A stretch of 64,000 bases of DNA, taken from NCBI GenBank assembly GCA_036654375.1, contig JAVVSD010000003.1, positions 79,670 through 143,669 of the forward strand. The letters run 5' to 3'. The DNA is from RZYX01 sp036654375 (lineage in GTDB: Bacteria; Bacillota; Clostridia; Oscillospirales; Acutalibacteraceae). Positions 43,276 to 52,236 of this stretch are shown piece by piece. The stretch's first letter is position 1; each line of letters begins with the position of its first letter. A program made the translations under genes and the position numbers. The notes under the pieces were generated by a model. The model searched no databases, was not told the DNA's origin, and saw nothing but the letters and a program-made list of their open reading frames with translations.

Positions 43276-43833
43276 TTATGCGCGGTTCATGTATTCACCT
43301 GTACGAGTGTCAACATTTATCATTTCTCCTTCATCGATGAAGAGAGGAACTCTGATTTCTGCTCCTGTTTCAAGGGTTGCAGGCTTTGTTGCGTTAGTTG
43401 CCGTATCTCCCTTAAATCCTGGATCAGTTTTTGTTATCTCAAGAGTTACAAATGTTGGAGGCTCTACTCCAAAAACATTTCCCTTGTAGGACAAAATCTT
43501 ACAAACCATATTTTCCTTGACAAACTTGAAGTTGTCGGACAAGTCTTTTGCATTGATAGGAACCAACTCATAGGACTCCTGGTCCATAAAATAGTAAAGG
43601 TCACCGTCATTATATGAGTATTCCATTTCTTTTCTTTCGATAAATGCTGACGGGAATTTTTCTGATGGGTTAAATGTACGCTCAATAACTGAGCCTGCTA
43701 TAACATTTCTGATTTTTGCACGAACAAATGCCGCACCTTTTCCTGGCTTAACATGCTGGAATTCAATTATCTGAAAAACATTTCCATCCATCTCAAATGT
43801 TACGCCATTTCTAAAATCGCCTGCTGATACCAT
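43276..43833 (-). CDS. efp: Elongation factor P
   Basis: EF-P relieves ribosome stalling at polyproline. The 185-residue protein has the three beta-barrel domains of the family. Lys32 in KPGKGAAFVRAKIRNV is the residue modified in other bacteria; the Bacillus-type PGKG context suggests 5-aminopentanol-like or no beta-lysyl modification. VEPPTFVTLEITKTDPGFKGDT belongs to domain III, and the end has TRTGEYMNRA. GGAGG lies upstream of the ATG at 43833. The order Xaa-Pro peptidase then EF-P is classic in Firmicutes. Confidence 0.96.
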   Translation of the reverse strand: MVSAGDFRNGVTFEMDGNVFQIIEFQHVKPGKGAAFVRAKIRNVIAGSVIERTFNPSEKFPSAFIERKEMEYSYNDGDLYYFMDQESYELVPINAKDLSDNFKFVKENMVCKILSYKGNVFGVEPPTFVTLEITKTDPGFKGDTATNATKPATLETGAEIRVPLFIDEGEMINVDTRTGEYMNRA

Positions 43834-43936
43834 AAGTAATTCCTCCGATAAGGTTATTTCTCTATAGATAGTATTGTATATTAGTCTTTGCTATTTTTCA
43901 AGTTTTTTTTGATATTAAATAATATGTTGCCTTGAA

Positions 43937-45001
43937 TCACAAAACCAGCAGTGCCTTTGGTGCGTTTGTAAGGTTTTCACTTCCGTTTTCCGTTACAAAA
44001 AGCATATCCTCAATTCTTACTCCCATACTGCCCTCAAGATAAATTCCAGGCTCAACCGTAACTATGTTGCCAGTTTTTAAAATATCTCTTGATGATGGAC
44101 ATAAAGCTGGCTTTTCATGGATTTCTATTCCAAGGCTATGTCCAGTTCCATGACCAAAGCACCCGTCAAATCCGGCGTTGTCTATAACATCTCTGGCAGC
44201 TTTGTCGCATTCGCTGGCAGACGCTCCGTTGCGAATTTTTGAAATTGCCTCCTGCTGTGCTTTAAGCACTGTGTCATACACCTGTGCCATGCGGGTTGTA
44301 ACATCTCCCACTGCAACTGTTCTTGTCATATCACTATGATAAGATCCAATACAACAGCCGAAATCCATTGTTATAAAATCGCCTTTTTCAATTCTTTTTT
44401 TGCTTGGCACTCCATGTGGCTTCGAGGAGTTCTTTCCGCTGACTACTATTGTGTCAAACGCAAGGTCTTCCGCACCATTTTTAAGCATGAAATAATCAAG
44501 CTCAAGTGCGATTTGGCGTTCTGTTTTTCCCTCTTCAATATACTTCGCAATAAATTCAAATGCCTTTTCTGCAATTCTCTGTGCTTTTATTATCTTTGCT
44601 TTCTCTTCCTCGTCCTTGACAGCTCTCATGGCATAAATGATTTTGTCAAGCTCACCATCTGCAACTACATTGAAGTTTGAATATTTTTCTTTGTACTCAT
44701 TGTATTGAGAAACTGTTGTCCTGCTCGCCTCTATAAGAAGCTTTTTTGCACCGAATTTTTCCAAAGCTTCATCGATCTGGTAGCTTACTTTGTTTTGGAG
44801 CAATATTTCGTCGCATTCTTTTATTTCACTTCTTGCCGCTTCTATATACCTGCTGTCGGTTATAAAAATGCTTCCCGTTGCAGACACAAGAAGATATCCG
44901 TCTGTTGACGAAAAATCTGTGAAGTATTTGCGATTTTCAGTGCTTGTTATCAAGGCGGTTTCATCACTTTTAAGTTGTTCGCTAAGTTTTTTTACCCTCA
45001 A
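43937..45001 (-). CDS. Xaa-Pro aminopeptidase (M24 family)
   Basis: A 354-residue PepP/YqhT-like metallopeptidase that removes N-terminal residues preceding proline. The creatinase-like N domain covers about residues 1-125. The pita-bread catalytic domain has metal ligands in MDFGCCIGSYHSDMTRTV (two aspartates), GHGTGHSLGIEIHE (histidine), TVEPGIYLEG and GVRIEDML (glutamates). The start is TTG at 45001, with AAAGGAGG eight bases upstream. It precedes efp by about 100 bases and follows yqeG by 15. Confidence 0.93.
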   Translation of the reverse strand: MRVKKLSEQLKSDETALITSTENRKYFTDFSSTDGYLLVSATGSIFITDSRYIEAARSEIKECDEILLQNKVSYQIDEALEKFGAKKLLIEASRTTVSQYNEYKEKYSNFNVVADGELDKIIYAMRAVKDEEEKAKIIKAQRIAEKAFEFIAKYIEEGKTERQIALELDYFMLKNGAEDLAFDTIVVSGKNSSKPHGVPSKKRIEKGDFITMDFGCCIGSYHSDMTRTVAVGDVTTRMAQVYDTVLKAQQEAISKIRNGASASECDKAARDVIDNAGFDGCFGHGTGHSLGIEIHEKPALCPSSRDILKTGNIVTVEPGIYLEGSMGVRIEDMLFVTENGSENLTNAPKALLVL

Positions 45002-45016
45002 TTGTTCCGCCTCCTT

Positions 45017-45541
45017 TTAATTTGTGTTGATTTCTTTTTTGCCTTTTGCATCCATTTTTGCAAAAATCTTTTTTTCTAAATTCCTTCGTCTTTTAAAAGA
45101 TTTTACATTTCGCTCTTCCATTGCAAATGGCATGACATAGACAGAAACCCATCCAGCAAAATTTGCACCCCAGATGTCTGTAAAAATCTGGTCGCCTATC
45201 ATTGCAATTTGACGAGGCTTTAGGCCAAGTACACGCTGGGTTCTTATGTATGCTGAAACGAGAGGCTTGCACGCCATTGCGACGAACTCTATGTTGTCAA
45301 GCAGCTTTGCAAATCGTCCTGCCCGCGCCTTGTTTCCGTTTGATAGGATTATGACCTTAAATCCTGCCTGCTTGACCATAGCTATCCATTCAACTACACC
45401 CTCAAGCGGAATATCTGTATGGTCATGTGCTGTGGTGTTGTCAAGATCAACTGCGACTCCACGAACTCCCATTTTTTTTAAATCCTCAACAGTAATCTGT
45501 GATATGCCTTCAAACCTGTATTGTGGATATAGAGATAACAT
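45017..45541 (-). CDS. YqeG family HAD IIIA-type phosphatase
   Basis: A 174-residue HAD-superfamily protein of the YqeG group. The nucleophile motif is AVDLDNTTAHD, motif II VIILSNGN, and motif III/IV lies in KPRQIAMIGDQIFTDIWGAN. The C-terminal 25 residues are very basic. YqeG homologues include phosphatidylglycerophosphate phosphatases of the Gep4/PTPMT type, so a lipid phosphatase role is possible. The ATG at 45541 follows AAGGAGG; longer frames are unsupported. It heads the yqeG-pepP-efp-zinc-ribbon group. Confidence 0.9.
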   Translation of the reverse strand: MLSLYPQYRFEGISQITVEDLKKMGVRGVAVDLDNTTAHDHTDIPLEGVVEWIAMVKQAGFKVIILSNGNKARAGRFAKLLDNIEFVAMACKPLVSAYIRTQRVLGLKPRQIAMIGDQIFTDIWGANFAGWVSVYVMPFAMEERNVKSFKRRRNLEKKIFAKMDAKGKKEINTN

Positions 45542-45759
45542 TATAACATCCTCCTTTTTAAAGGTGTCATTTAAAATTACCATATAATTATGAATTTTTC
45601 TCTTTTGAAACATCATTCAAGATTTATATTTTACCCAAAAGTTAACGAAACATAATTTTTTCTTTTTTTCAAACAAATATTTTTCTGTGGCACTAAACTT
45701 TTAAAAAAATCATAAACCCTTTATATATTCCCTTACATGGCGATGGTTTTAAAGCCCAC

Positions 45760-45795
45760 AAAAAAATTCAAAAGCGGCACTCATTTGAATGCCGC
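45760..45795 (-). terminator. Terminator of rpsU
   Basis: On the minus strand a 9-base-arm stem (45787-45795 with 45774-45782) followed by UUUUGAAUUUUUUU. Confidence 0.85.
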
Positions 45796-45808
45796 CTCAA
45801 TGCATAAT

Positions 45809-45985
45809 TTACTTGAATTTGCGTTTACGAGCTGCCTCTGACTTCTTCTTTCTTTTTACAGAAGGCTTTTCATAATGCTCTCTCTTACGGACTTCCTGGA
45901 TAACGCCATCTCTGGAAGTCTGTCTTTTAAAGCGCTTGAGTGCGCTATCTAAAGATTCATTGTCTTTAACTTTTACCTGGCTCAT
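45809..45985 (-). CDS. rpsU: 30S ribosomal protein S21
   Basis: A 58-residue gene shorter than usual ORF cut-offs. The translation begins MSQVKVKDNESLDSALKRFK and continues with RQTSRDGVIQEVRKREHYEKPS, then a lysine/arginine-rich tail ending RKRKFK. This is a complete bacterial S21, which sits near the 3' end of 16S rRNA and helps initiation. GGAGGG is about 10 bases before the ATG at 45985. A consensus-like promoter lies at 46059-46088 and a strong hairpin follows the stop, so the gene is a unit of its own, although no terminator separates it from mscS upstream. The usual yqeY neighbour is absent. Confidence 0.96.
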   Translation of the reverse strand: MSQVKVKDNESLDSALKRFKRQTSRDGVIQEVRKREHYEKPSVKRKKKSEAARKRKFK

Positions 45986-46058
45986 TGATATATTCCCTCC
46001 CTCCGCTAATTCGCAGGGTAATACTTTTTAAAAAAGCCGTCCCGATATGGACTTTGTT

Positions 46059-46088
46059 ATTATACAATAGACTTTTCCATATTGTCAA
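46059..46088 (-). promoter_or_regulatory. Promoter of rpsU
   Basis: On the minus strand TTGACA (46088-46083), 18-base spacer, TATAAT (46064-46059): both boxes perfect. Confidence 0.85.
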
Positions 46089-46133
46089 GGAAGTTTGACA
46101 CTTTTATTGTTAACAAAATATAAACAGTACCCA

Positions 46134-47228
46134 TTATTGCTGCTTATTTTCAAGATAAATGCTTGTACTTGGGAATGCAAACGATGCTTTTTCTTTTTCC
46201 ACTATTTCTTTTATTTTAATATTTATCTCGTCATTGATAGCAAGATATTTGTCGTAATCTGTTGTCTTTGTAAAATACATGATCCTAATTTGCAGACTGC
46301 TTTCTGAAAATTCTTCAAAACAGACTGTAATTCTACCCTTGTGAACATCTGGATGCTCCTTAAGCATTTCCTTAATCTTTTCCACCACTTTACGAACAGT
46401 TTTTACACTTGTATCGTATGTCAACCCTATTTTAAAATCAACAATTCTTTTTTTCATTCTTGACCAGTTCGTTATTGGCTGTTCCACAAGAACTGCATTT
46501 GGAACAATCACAATTGTGTCCGCCATGGTTCTTATCCTTGTGCTTCTCATTGTGATGTCCTCGACAACTCCATCTATTGTTGATGTTGAAATCCTGTCGC
46601 CAACATCAAAGGTCTTGTCGGATATTATTGAAAATCCACTAAATATATTTGCCGCTGTTTTTTGAGCTGCAAGGGAAAATGTCAGCCCACCAAGCCCAAT
46701 CCCTGCTAATAGCCCATTTATATTATACCCAAGTTCTCCAATAACAATGACACCTGCAATTGCAAAAATGATAGCCTTTAAAATATTTGCAAGAAATGTG
46801 ACTGCAACTGCGTTTGTTTTCCTGTTGGATTTTTGGTTGCTCTTTATTATCAGTGAAGTTACAAATGGCATAAACTTTGAGCTTGCCCACGCAACAATAA
46901 TGATTGTACTAATACGGAAAGCCATCTTTATTGTAACCATGATGCCAACTGGAAAGCCAACAATCTTAATTCCAATATATGCTCCAAGAAGCCTGAAAAA
47001 CACCTTTAAAGGCCCGAGAAGCGCGCTTTGAATCCCGTCCTTTATATCGTCCCTATTGTGAAACAACTTACCCACTATGTTCACTGCAAATTTTTCAAGC
47101 TGTTTACTGACAAGCACGAACAAAAGGAACACTAATGTTCCAACCAAAATTTCCATAATGTTGTCCGCAACTGCAATGTATGCACTGCTAAAAAAATTAT
47201 AAAAACTGTTTACAAATCGTTCGACCAT
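46134..47228 (-). CDS. Small-conductance mechanosensitive channel (MscS family)
   Basis: A 364-residue membrane channel that opens under hypo-osmotic stress. It has about four hydrophobic segments before the pore helix, two more than E. coli MscS. The pore region reads GLLAGIGLGGLTFSLAAQKTAANIFSG, the family hallmark. The beta domain follows with FDVGDRISTSTIDGVVEDITMRSTRIRT and VVIPNA-like VPNAVLVEQPITNWS. The C-terminal alpha/beta domain ends in FPSTSIYLENK. GGAGG precedes the ATG at 47228. It follows leuS by 20 bases and is the last gene of the topA-leuS chain. Confidence 0.94.
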   Translation of the reverse strand: MVERFVNSFYNFFSSAYIAVADNIMEILVGTLVFLLFVLVSKQLEKFAVNIVGKLFHNRDDIKDGIQSALLGPLKVFFRLLGAYIGIKIVGFPVGIMVTIKMAFRISTIIIVAWASSKFMPFVTSLIIKSNQKSNRKTNAVAVTFLANILKAIIFAIAGVIVIGELGYNINGLLAGIGLGGLTFSLAAQKTAANIFSGFSIISDKTFDVGDRISTSTIDGVVEDITMRSTRIRTMADTIVIVPNAVLVEQPITNWSRMKKRIVDFKIGLTYDTSVKTVRKVVEKIKEMLKEHPDVHKGRITVCFEEFSESSLQIRIMYFTKTTDYDKYLAINDEINIKIKEIVEKEKASFAFPSTSIYLENKQQ

Positions 47229-47248
47229 ATAAATCCTCCGTTTGTAAA

Positions 47249-49657
47249 TTATTTTGCAACGATATTTACAAGTCTGCCCTTAACATAAAGCTCTTTTATG
47301 ATTTGCTTGCCCTCAATTTCGGCGGCTATTTTCTCGTCACTTTTTGCAAGTGAAATTGCATCTTTGCTTTCAATGTCGGCAGAAACATTGAGCTTTACTC
47401 TTATCTTTCCGTTGACCTGAACTGCGATTTCAATGCTCTCATCCTTGCACTTTTCCTCGTTGAATGTTGGCCATTTTTGCGAAGTTACTGTACCCGAAAA
47501 GTTCATTTCTTCCCACATTTCCTCGGTAACATGAGGTGCAAATGGGTTGAGCAATATAATAAAGGTTTGAAGCTCGGCATAGTTTATCTTGCCCACCTCA
47601 TAAACCTTGTTGAGAAGGCTCATCATTGCTGCAATTGCGGTGTTGCTCTTAAGAGAGTCAATATCCTGTGAAACCTTTTTGATTGTGCGATGAAATTCGC
47701 TTTCAAGCTCCTTTGAGTAGCTACTGCCACCAACTGCAATGTCCATTAGTCCCCATGCTCTGTCAACAAATCTACGACAACCCTTTATGCTTGATGAGTT
47801 CCATGGGGCAGCCTTTTCAAAGTCGCCGATGAACATTTCATAAAGACGCATGGTGTCTGCACCAAACTCGTTTACAATGTCATCTGGGTTTACAACATTT
47901 CCTCTTGATTTGCTCATTTTCTCGCCGTTTTCGCCAAGTATCATGCCATGGCTTGTGCGCTTAGCGTAAGGCTCCGAAGTTGGGACAACTCCGATGTCAT
48001 AGAGAAATTTGTGCCAGAATCGGCTGTAAAGCAGATGAAGCGTTGTATGCTCCATTCCGCCGTTGTACCAATCAATTGGGGTCCAGTATTCAAGCGCCTC
48101 TTTTGAAGCTATCTCCTTGTCGTTGTGTGGGTCACAATAACGCAGAAAATACCATGAAGAACCAGCCCACTGCGGCATTGTGTCGGTTTCTCTCTTTGCT
48201 GGCGCTCCACATTTTGGACAAGTTGTATCTATCCACTCTGTTATTTTTGCAAGCGGTGATTCGCCTGTTTCTGTTGGCTCATAGCTGTCAACCATCGGAA
48301 GAGTTAGCGGAAGGCTATCCTCTGGAAGTGGAACATATCCGCACTTTTCGCACTTTACGATTGGAATTGGCTCCCCCCAATATCTCTGGCGTGAAAAAAC
48401 CCAGTCACGAAGCTTGTAGTTTACCTTTGGATGTCCTTTGCCTGTGTCTTTCAAAAATTCGGTTATCTTAACCTTTGCGTCCTCAACTGAAAGCCCTGTA
48501 AGGAAGTCCGAATTTATCATCTTCCCTGTCTGACAGTCTGTGAATGCTTCTTTTTCAATATCTCCGCCTTGAACGACTTCAATTATAGGCAAGTCAAATT
48601 TCTTTGCAAATTCCCAGTCGCGAGTATCGTGTCCCGGAACTGCCATAATTGCACCTGTTCCGTAGGAAACAAGTACATAATCTGAAATGAAAATTGGAAT
48701 TTCTGTGTTGTTGACAGGATTTATAGCACGAACACCCTTAAGGCAAACCCCTGTCTTGTCTTTATTTATCTCTGTTCTTTCAAAGTCTGACTTGCGTGCA
48801 GACTCTTCTCTATATGCTTTGATTTCGTCTATGTTAGAAAGCGTGTCTGCCCATTTGTCAACAAGCGGATGCTCCGGTGACATTACCATGTATGTCGCTC
48901 CGAAAAGAGTGTCAGGACGAGTTGTATAGACTGTGATTGTGTCACCTGTCGTTGCAGTAAAGTCAACCTCTGCACCTGTTGAACGCCCAATCCAGTTCTT
49001 TTGCTGCAATTTTACACGCTCAATATAATCAATATCATCAAGGTCGTTGATAAGTCTTTCTGCATACTCTGTGATTTTGAGCATCCACTGGCTTTTAACT
49101 TTTCTTACAACCTCACTGCCACAACGCTCACAGCCACCGTTTACAACCTCCTCATTTGCAAGAACACACTTGCAGGAGGTACACCAGTTAACGGCCATTT
49201 CCTTTTTATATGCAAGACCTTTTTCAAAAAGCTTGAGAAAAATCCACTGTGTCCATTTGTAATAGGACGGGTCAGTTGTATTTATCTCCCTGCTCCAGTC
49301 AAACGAGAATCCAAGTGACTTTAACTGCTTTTTAAAATTCGCTATATTGTCCTTTGTTACGATTTCGGGGTGAATATGGTTTTTGATTGCATAGTTTTCG
49401 GTAGGAAGACCGAATGCGTCCCAACCCATTGGATAAAGCACATTGAAGCCCTCAAGACGCTTTTTGCGTGCAATGATGTCAAGTGCTGTATATGAGCGTG
49501 GGTGTCCAACATGAAGCCCCTGTCCTGATGGATACGGGAACTCTACAAGGCAATAGAACTTTGGCTTTGTATAGTCCTGTTCAGCATGGAAAACTCCCGT
49601 TTCCTCCCACCTGTTCTGCCACTTCTTTTCAGCTGATTTAAAATCGTAACTCTTCAT
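47249..49657 (-). CDS. leuS: Leucine--tRNA ligase
   Basis: Class Ia synthetase of 802 residues. The HIGH-type motif is PYPSGQGLHVGHPRSY and KMSKS occurs as EKMSKSRGNVVNP. The CP1 editing domain includes TTRPDTLFGATYMV and TGAIMAVPGHDTRDW, where the editing aspartate lies. A CTSCKCVLANEEV zinc-type insert is also present, and the anticodon helix bundle and C-terminal domain follow. The ATG at 49657 is preferred because an earlier ATG at 49669 abuts the GAGGG site. Unlike many Firmicutes, no T-box precedes leuS; it follows rsfS by 34 bases. Confidence 0.96.
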   Translation of the reverse strand: MKSYDFKSAEKKWQNRWEETGVFHAEQDYTKPKFYCLVEFPYPSGQGLHVGHPRSYTALDIIARKKRLEGFNVLYPMGWDAFGLPTENYAIKNHIHPEIVTKDNIANFKKQLKSLGFSFDWSREINTTDPSYYKWTQWIFLKLFEKGLAYKKEMAVNWCTSCKCVLANEEVVNGGCERCGSEVVRKVKSQWMLKITEYAERLINDLDDIDYIERVKLQQKNWIGRSTGAEVDFTATTGDTITVYTTRPDTLFGATYMVMSPEHPLVDKWADTLSNIDEIKAYREESARKSDFERTEINKDKTGVCLKGVRAINPVNNTEIPIFISDYVLVSYGTGAIMAVPGHDTRDWEFAKKFDLPIIEVVQGGDIEKEAFTDCQTGKMINSDFLTGLSVEDAKVKITEFLKDTGKGHPKVNYKLRDWVFSRQRYWGEPIPIVKCEKCGYVPLPEDSLPLTLPMVDSYEPTETGESPLAKITEWIDTTCPKCGAPAKRETDTMPQWAGSSWYFLRYCDPHNDKEIASKEALEYWTPIDWYNGGMEHTTLHLLYSRFWHKFLYDIGVVPTSEPYAKRTSHGMILGENGEKMSKSRGNVVNPDDIVNEFGADTMRLYEMFIGDFEKAAPWNSSSIKGCRRFVDRAWGLMDIAVGGSSYSKELESEFHRTIKKVSQDIDSLKSNTAIAAMMSLLNKVYEVGKINYAELQTFIILLNPFAPHVTEEMWEEMNFSGTVTSQKWPTFNEEKCKDESIEIAVQVNGKIRVKLNVSADIESKDAISLAKSDEKIAAEIEGKQIIKELYVKGRLVNIVAK

Positions 49658-49691
49658 ACTTAAATACATCCCTCTACTATGATAAAAAAAA

Positions 49692-50048
49692 TTATTCTGA
49701 AATTATTGTATCACTAAAGTCAAGTTCCTTTGCATCTGACCAAAGACGCTCAAGATTATAATGCTCCCTGCTATCTGCAAGAAAAAGATGCACAACAATG
49801 CTGCCGTAGTCCAGAAGTATCCAGCCTGTTGCTCTTCCCTCAACATGATTTGGCTCGATGCCAAGCTGTGAAAGCTCGTATTCAACTTCATTTGCAAGTG
49901 CCTTAACATGAGTGTTTGATGTTCCGTTTGCGATTATAAAATAGTCTGCAACGATTGTGAGTTCTGTTATTTCTATACCCTTAATATCCATTGCTTTTTT
50001 GTCATCAAGAACCTTTACTATCTTTTTTACCATATCAAGTTGTTCCAT
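49692..50048 (-). CDS. rsfS: Ribosomal silencing factor RsfS
   Basis: A 118-residue DUF143/RsfS protein. RsfS binds L14 of the 50S subunit and stops subunit joining in poor nutrient conditions. The conserved ITELTIVADYFIIANGTSNTHVKALANEV, then HVEGRATGWILLDYGSIVVHLFL and REHYNLERLWSDA are all present. AAAGGAGA precedes the ATG at 50048. The position after yqeK and nadD is the standard Firmicute order. Confidence 0.95.
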   Translation of the reverse strand: MEQLDMVKKIVKVLDDKKAMDIKGIEITELTIVADYFIIANGTSNTHVKALANEVEYELSQLGIEPNHVEGRATGWILLDYGSIVVHLFLADSREHYNLERLWSDAKELDFSDTIISE

Positions 50049-50085
50049 AAAAAAATCTCCTTTTATTGATTTCATGCTTTTGAAT

Positions 50086-50655
50086 TCATGCTTTTGAACA
50101 CATTTCATTATATGCTGCTACTGTATTGGGGTGGATTGCTCTGCATTTATTTGCAAGGTCTATTATTGAAAACTGCGTTCCTGTCAAAACCGCAGAATTG
50201 ATGTCTTGATATGCCTTTTTACGCATCTCGTCAACACCTTCATAGTCCCTGTCCTCTGAAATATAGTCTGCTATATATATTATTTTCTGAAGCATGGTCA
50301 TGTTAGGCTTTGCCGTTGTGTGGCAACATACAGCCTCGACCATTTCATCATCATCAATTTTCAAAGTTTTTTCAAGATATGCAGCTCCTGCAATAGCATG
50401 CCACAGCTTTTGATTCGACATTTCAAGGTCAGACAATTTTCTGCCAGATTCATTGATTAATGAAAGCTGCTCGTCTGGGCTTGCATTTTTCATAACATCA
50501 TGCAAAATCCCACAGATATAGGCTTTGTCCTCATCCGCTCCATAAAGCTTTGCAAGCTTTGCCGCTTCATTTGCGACATTAAGCGAGTGCTGATACCTGC
50601 TTGGTTTTAGCCTTTCTCTTATCAGCTTTTCAAAATCTTGAACCATTTTATGCAT
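50086..50655 (-). CDS. yqeK: HD-domain hydrolase YqeK (symmetrical Ap4A hydrolase)
   Basis: A 189-residue HD-superfamily metal phosphohydrolase of the YqeK family, shown in other Firmicutes to split diadenosine tetraphosphate into two ADP. The metal site is made by RYQHSLNVANEAAKLA (first histidine), ICGILHDVMKN (HD), HAIAGAAYLE and AVCCHTTAKPNM (further histidines). GGGGG lies seven bases before the ATG at 50655, which overlaps the nadD stop by eight bases. Confidence 0.93.
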   Translation of the reverse strand: MHKMVQDFEKLIRERLKPSRYQHSLNVANEAAKLAKLYGADEDKAYICGILHDVMKNASPDEQLSLINESGRKLSDLEMSNQKLWHAIAGAAYLEKTLKIDDDEMVEAVCCHTTAKPNMTMLQKIIYIADYISEDRDYEGVDEMRKKAYQDINSAVLTGTQFSIIDLANKCRAIHPNTVAAYNEMCSKA

Positions 50656-51259
50656 TATAAAGCCCCCTGATTTTTATATATTCCAAAACCGCTTGTGGCA
50701 CAAGATGCGAAATATCCTGCCCCTTCTCCAACATCTGCCTTAGCTGTGTAGAGCTTACATCAAGCGGATCAAAGTCAATTAAAACCATTTTTAACTTGCT
50801 TGCCTGCTTTGGAAAATATTTTTGTGCGTATTCGTGCAAATCACTTAGCTTTTCATCGTCCTCACGCACAGAGGCACAAACAGTACACATCTCAAAAATA
50901 TCCTTTGCTCTGTGCCATTCATGAAAAGTTTGGAACATATCCGAGCCAATTATAAGGCTGAATTCTGCACCTTTATATATATCCTTTAACTGAACTAAAG
51001 TGTCATAGGTAAAGCTTTTTCCGCCTCTGTTTATCTCAATATCACACACTTCAAAAACAGGGTCTGTAAACGCAAGATGGCACATTTCAATCCTGTCCTC
51101 ACAGCTTGCAAGCTGTGGACTCTCCTTGTGCGGAGGAATATATGTGGGGATTATAAGTATCTTGTCAAATCCTTTTTGCTTCTCAAACGCTTTGACCAGC
51201 CTTAAATGCCCACTATGCGGAGGGTTAAATGTTCCTCCGAATATTCCGATTCTTTGCAT
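50648..51259 (-). CDS. nadD: Nicotinate-nucleotide adenylyltransferase
   Basis: Transfers AMP to nicotinate mononucleotide, giving deamido-NAD; it continues the pathway begun by nadABC at 19329-22610. The 203-residue protein has the nucleotidyltransferase motif GIFGGTFNPPHSGHLRL (the H-x-G-H site), then IPTYIPPHKESP and the C-terminal DVSSTQLRQM (ISSTxxR-type). GGAGG precedes the ATG at 51259. The yhbY gene ends 15 bases upstream. Confidence 0.96.
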   Translation of the reverse strand: MQRIGIFGGTFNPPHSGHLRLVKAFEKQKGFDKILIIPTYIPPHKESPQLASCEDRIEMCHLAFTDPVFEVCDIEINRGGKSFTYDTLVQLKDIYKGAEFSLIIGSDMFQTFHEWHRAKDIFEMCTVCASVREDDEKLSDLHEYAQKYFPKQASKLKMVLIDFDPLDVSSTQLRQMLEKGQDISHLVPQAVLEYIKIRGLYNA

Positions 51260-51274
51260 TTAACTGCCTCCCGA

Positions 51275-51652
51275 TTAATATCTCTTGCCATATCTTTCTT
51301 GCTTTGCCTTGTTTTTTGCATTTTCTTTTTTTGACTTTTCTGCTGCTTTTATATTTGCCTTTTTCTGCTTTTCTTTTGCGTGGAGTTCTTCACTGTATTT
51401 GTAGAATATCATAACTCCACCGATGACTCCAACTACTTCTGCTCCTGTTGCCTGTGCAATTTCGTTTGCAACTTCTTTTGGATTGTTTGGGCAGGTTTCA
51501 AGAAGCACTTTGAGCTTTATCAGCTCATGAACGCGAAGTGCGTCCTGTGTCTGATTTATTAGCGCCTCATTTACTCCGCCTTTTCCAACCTGGAAAAGTG
51601 GCTGAAGTGAATGTGCCTGTGAGCGATATTCTGCTCTTTCTTTACTTGTCAT
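51275..51652 (-). CDS. yhbY: YhbY family RNA-binding protein
   Basis: A CRS1/YhbY-domain protein of 125 residues associated with pre-50S particles. Residues 1-95 form the fold: QPLFQVGKGGVNEALINQTQDAL, then ELIKLKVLL and GVIGGVMIFYKYS, with the GKGG loop for RNA contact. Residues 95-125 are a lysine-rich tail (KEKQKKANIKAAEKSKKEN). The start overlaps the rdgB stop by four bases. Confidence 0.93.
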   Translation of the reverse strand: MTSKERAEYRSQAHSLQPLFQVGKGGVNEALINQTQDALRVHELIKLKVLLETCPNNPKEVANEIAQATGAEVVGVIGGVMIFYKYSEELHAKEKQKKANIKAAEKSKKENAKNKAKQERYGKRY

Positions 51653-52236
51653 ATTTTTCTCCTCAATTCGTTTGCAAGAGCAGTTAGCGCTCTGCTTCTG
51701 TGGCTTATACTATCTTTTTGGGCTGCTGGAATTTCTCCAAAGCTTTTATTGCCAACCAAAAATACAGGGTCGTAGCCAAATCCTCCGTTGCCCTTTTTTT
51801 CAAAAGCTATTTTGCCCTCACACTCACCTCTTACGGTTATATGCGTTCCGTCTGGAAAGGCACAGCAAGCAGCACACACAAAGCGTGCTGTCCTGTCTTT
51901 TTCCTCAACATCTTTAAGGGCATCAAGCAGTTTTTCTATATTCTTTCCGTCTTTTCCATGCTCGCCAGCATAGCGCGCAGAATAAATGCCAGGTGCGCCG
52001 CCCAGTGCGTCAACACAAAGTCCGGAGTCGTCTGCGATTGTTGTAAGCCCTGACTCATTACAACCACTTCTGGCTTTAAGCAGGGCATTTTCCTCAAAGG
52101 TTGTGCCTGTTTCATCAACCTCTGAAAGCTCAACACCCGCTTCGTCTGCTGTTTTTATATCAATTCCAAGAGGCTGAAGAATTCTTTGCAACTCCTGCTT
52201 CTTTTTTTGATTATGTGTCGCAATTAAAAAAATCAT
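51649..52236 (-). CDS. rdgB: XTP/dITP diphosphatase (RdgB/Ham1)
   Basis: House-cleaning enzyme that hydrolyses dITP and XTP to monophosphates. The 195-residue protein reads IFLIATHNQKKKQELQRIL, then FEENALLKA, TIADDSGLCVDALGGAPGIYSARYAG (catalytic aspartates), GYDPVFLV and SHRSRAL, all standard. It overlaps ftsY by four bases (ATGA) upstream and yhbY downstream. Confidence 0.96.
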   Translation of the reverse strand: MIFLIATHNQKKKQELQRILQPLGIDIKTADEAGVELSEVDETGTTFEENALLKARSGCNESGLTTIADDSGLCVDALGGAPGIYSARYAGEHGKDGKNIEKLLDALKDVEEKDRTARFVCAACCAFPDGTHITVRGECEGKIAFEKKGNGGFGYDPVFLVGNKSFGEIPAAQKDSISHRSRALTALANELRRKI

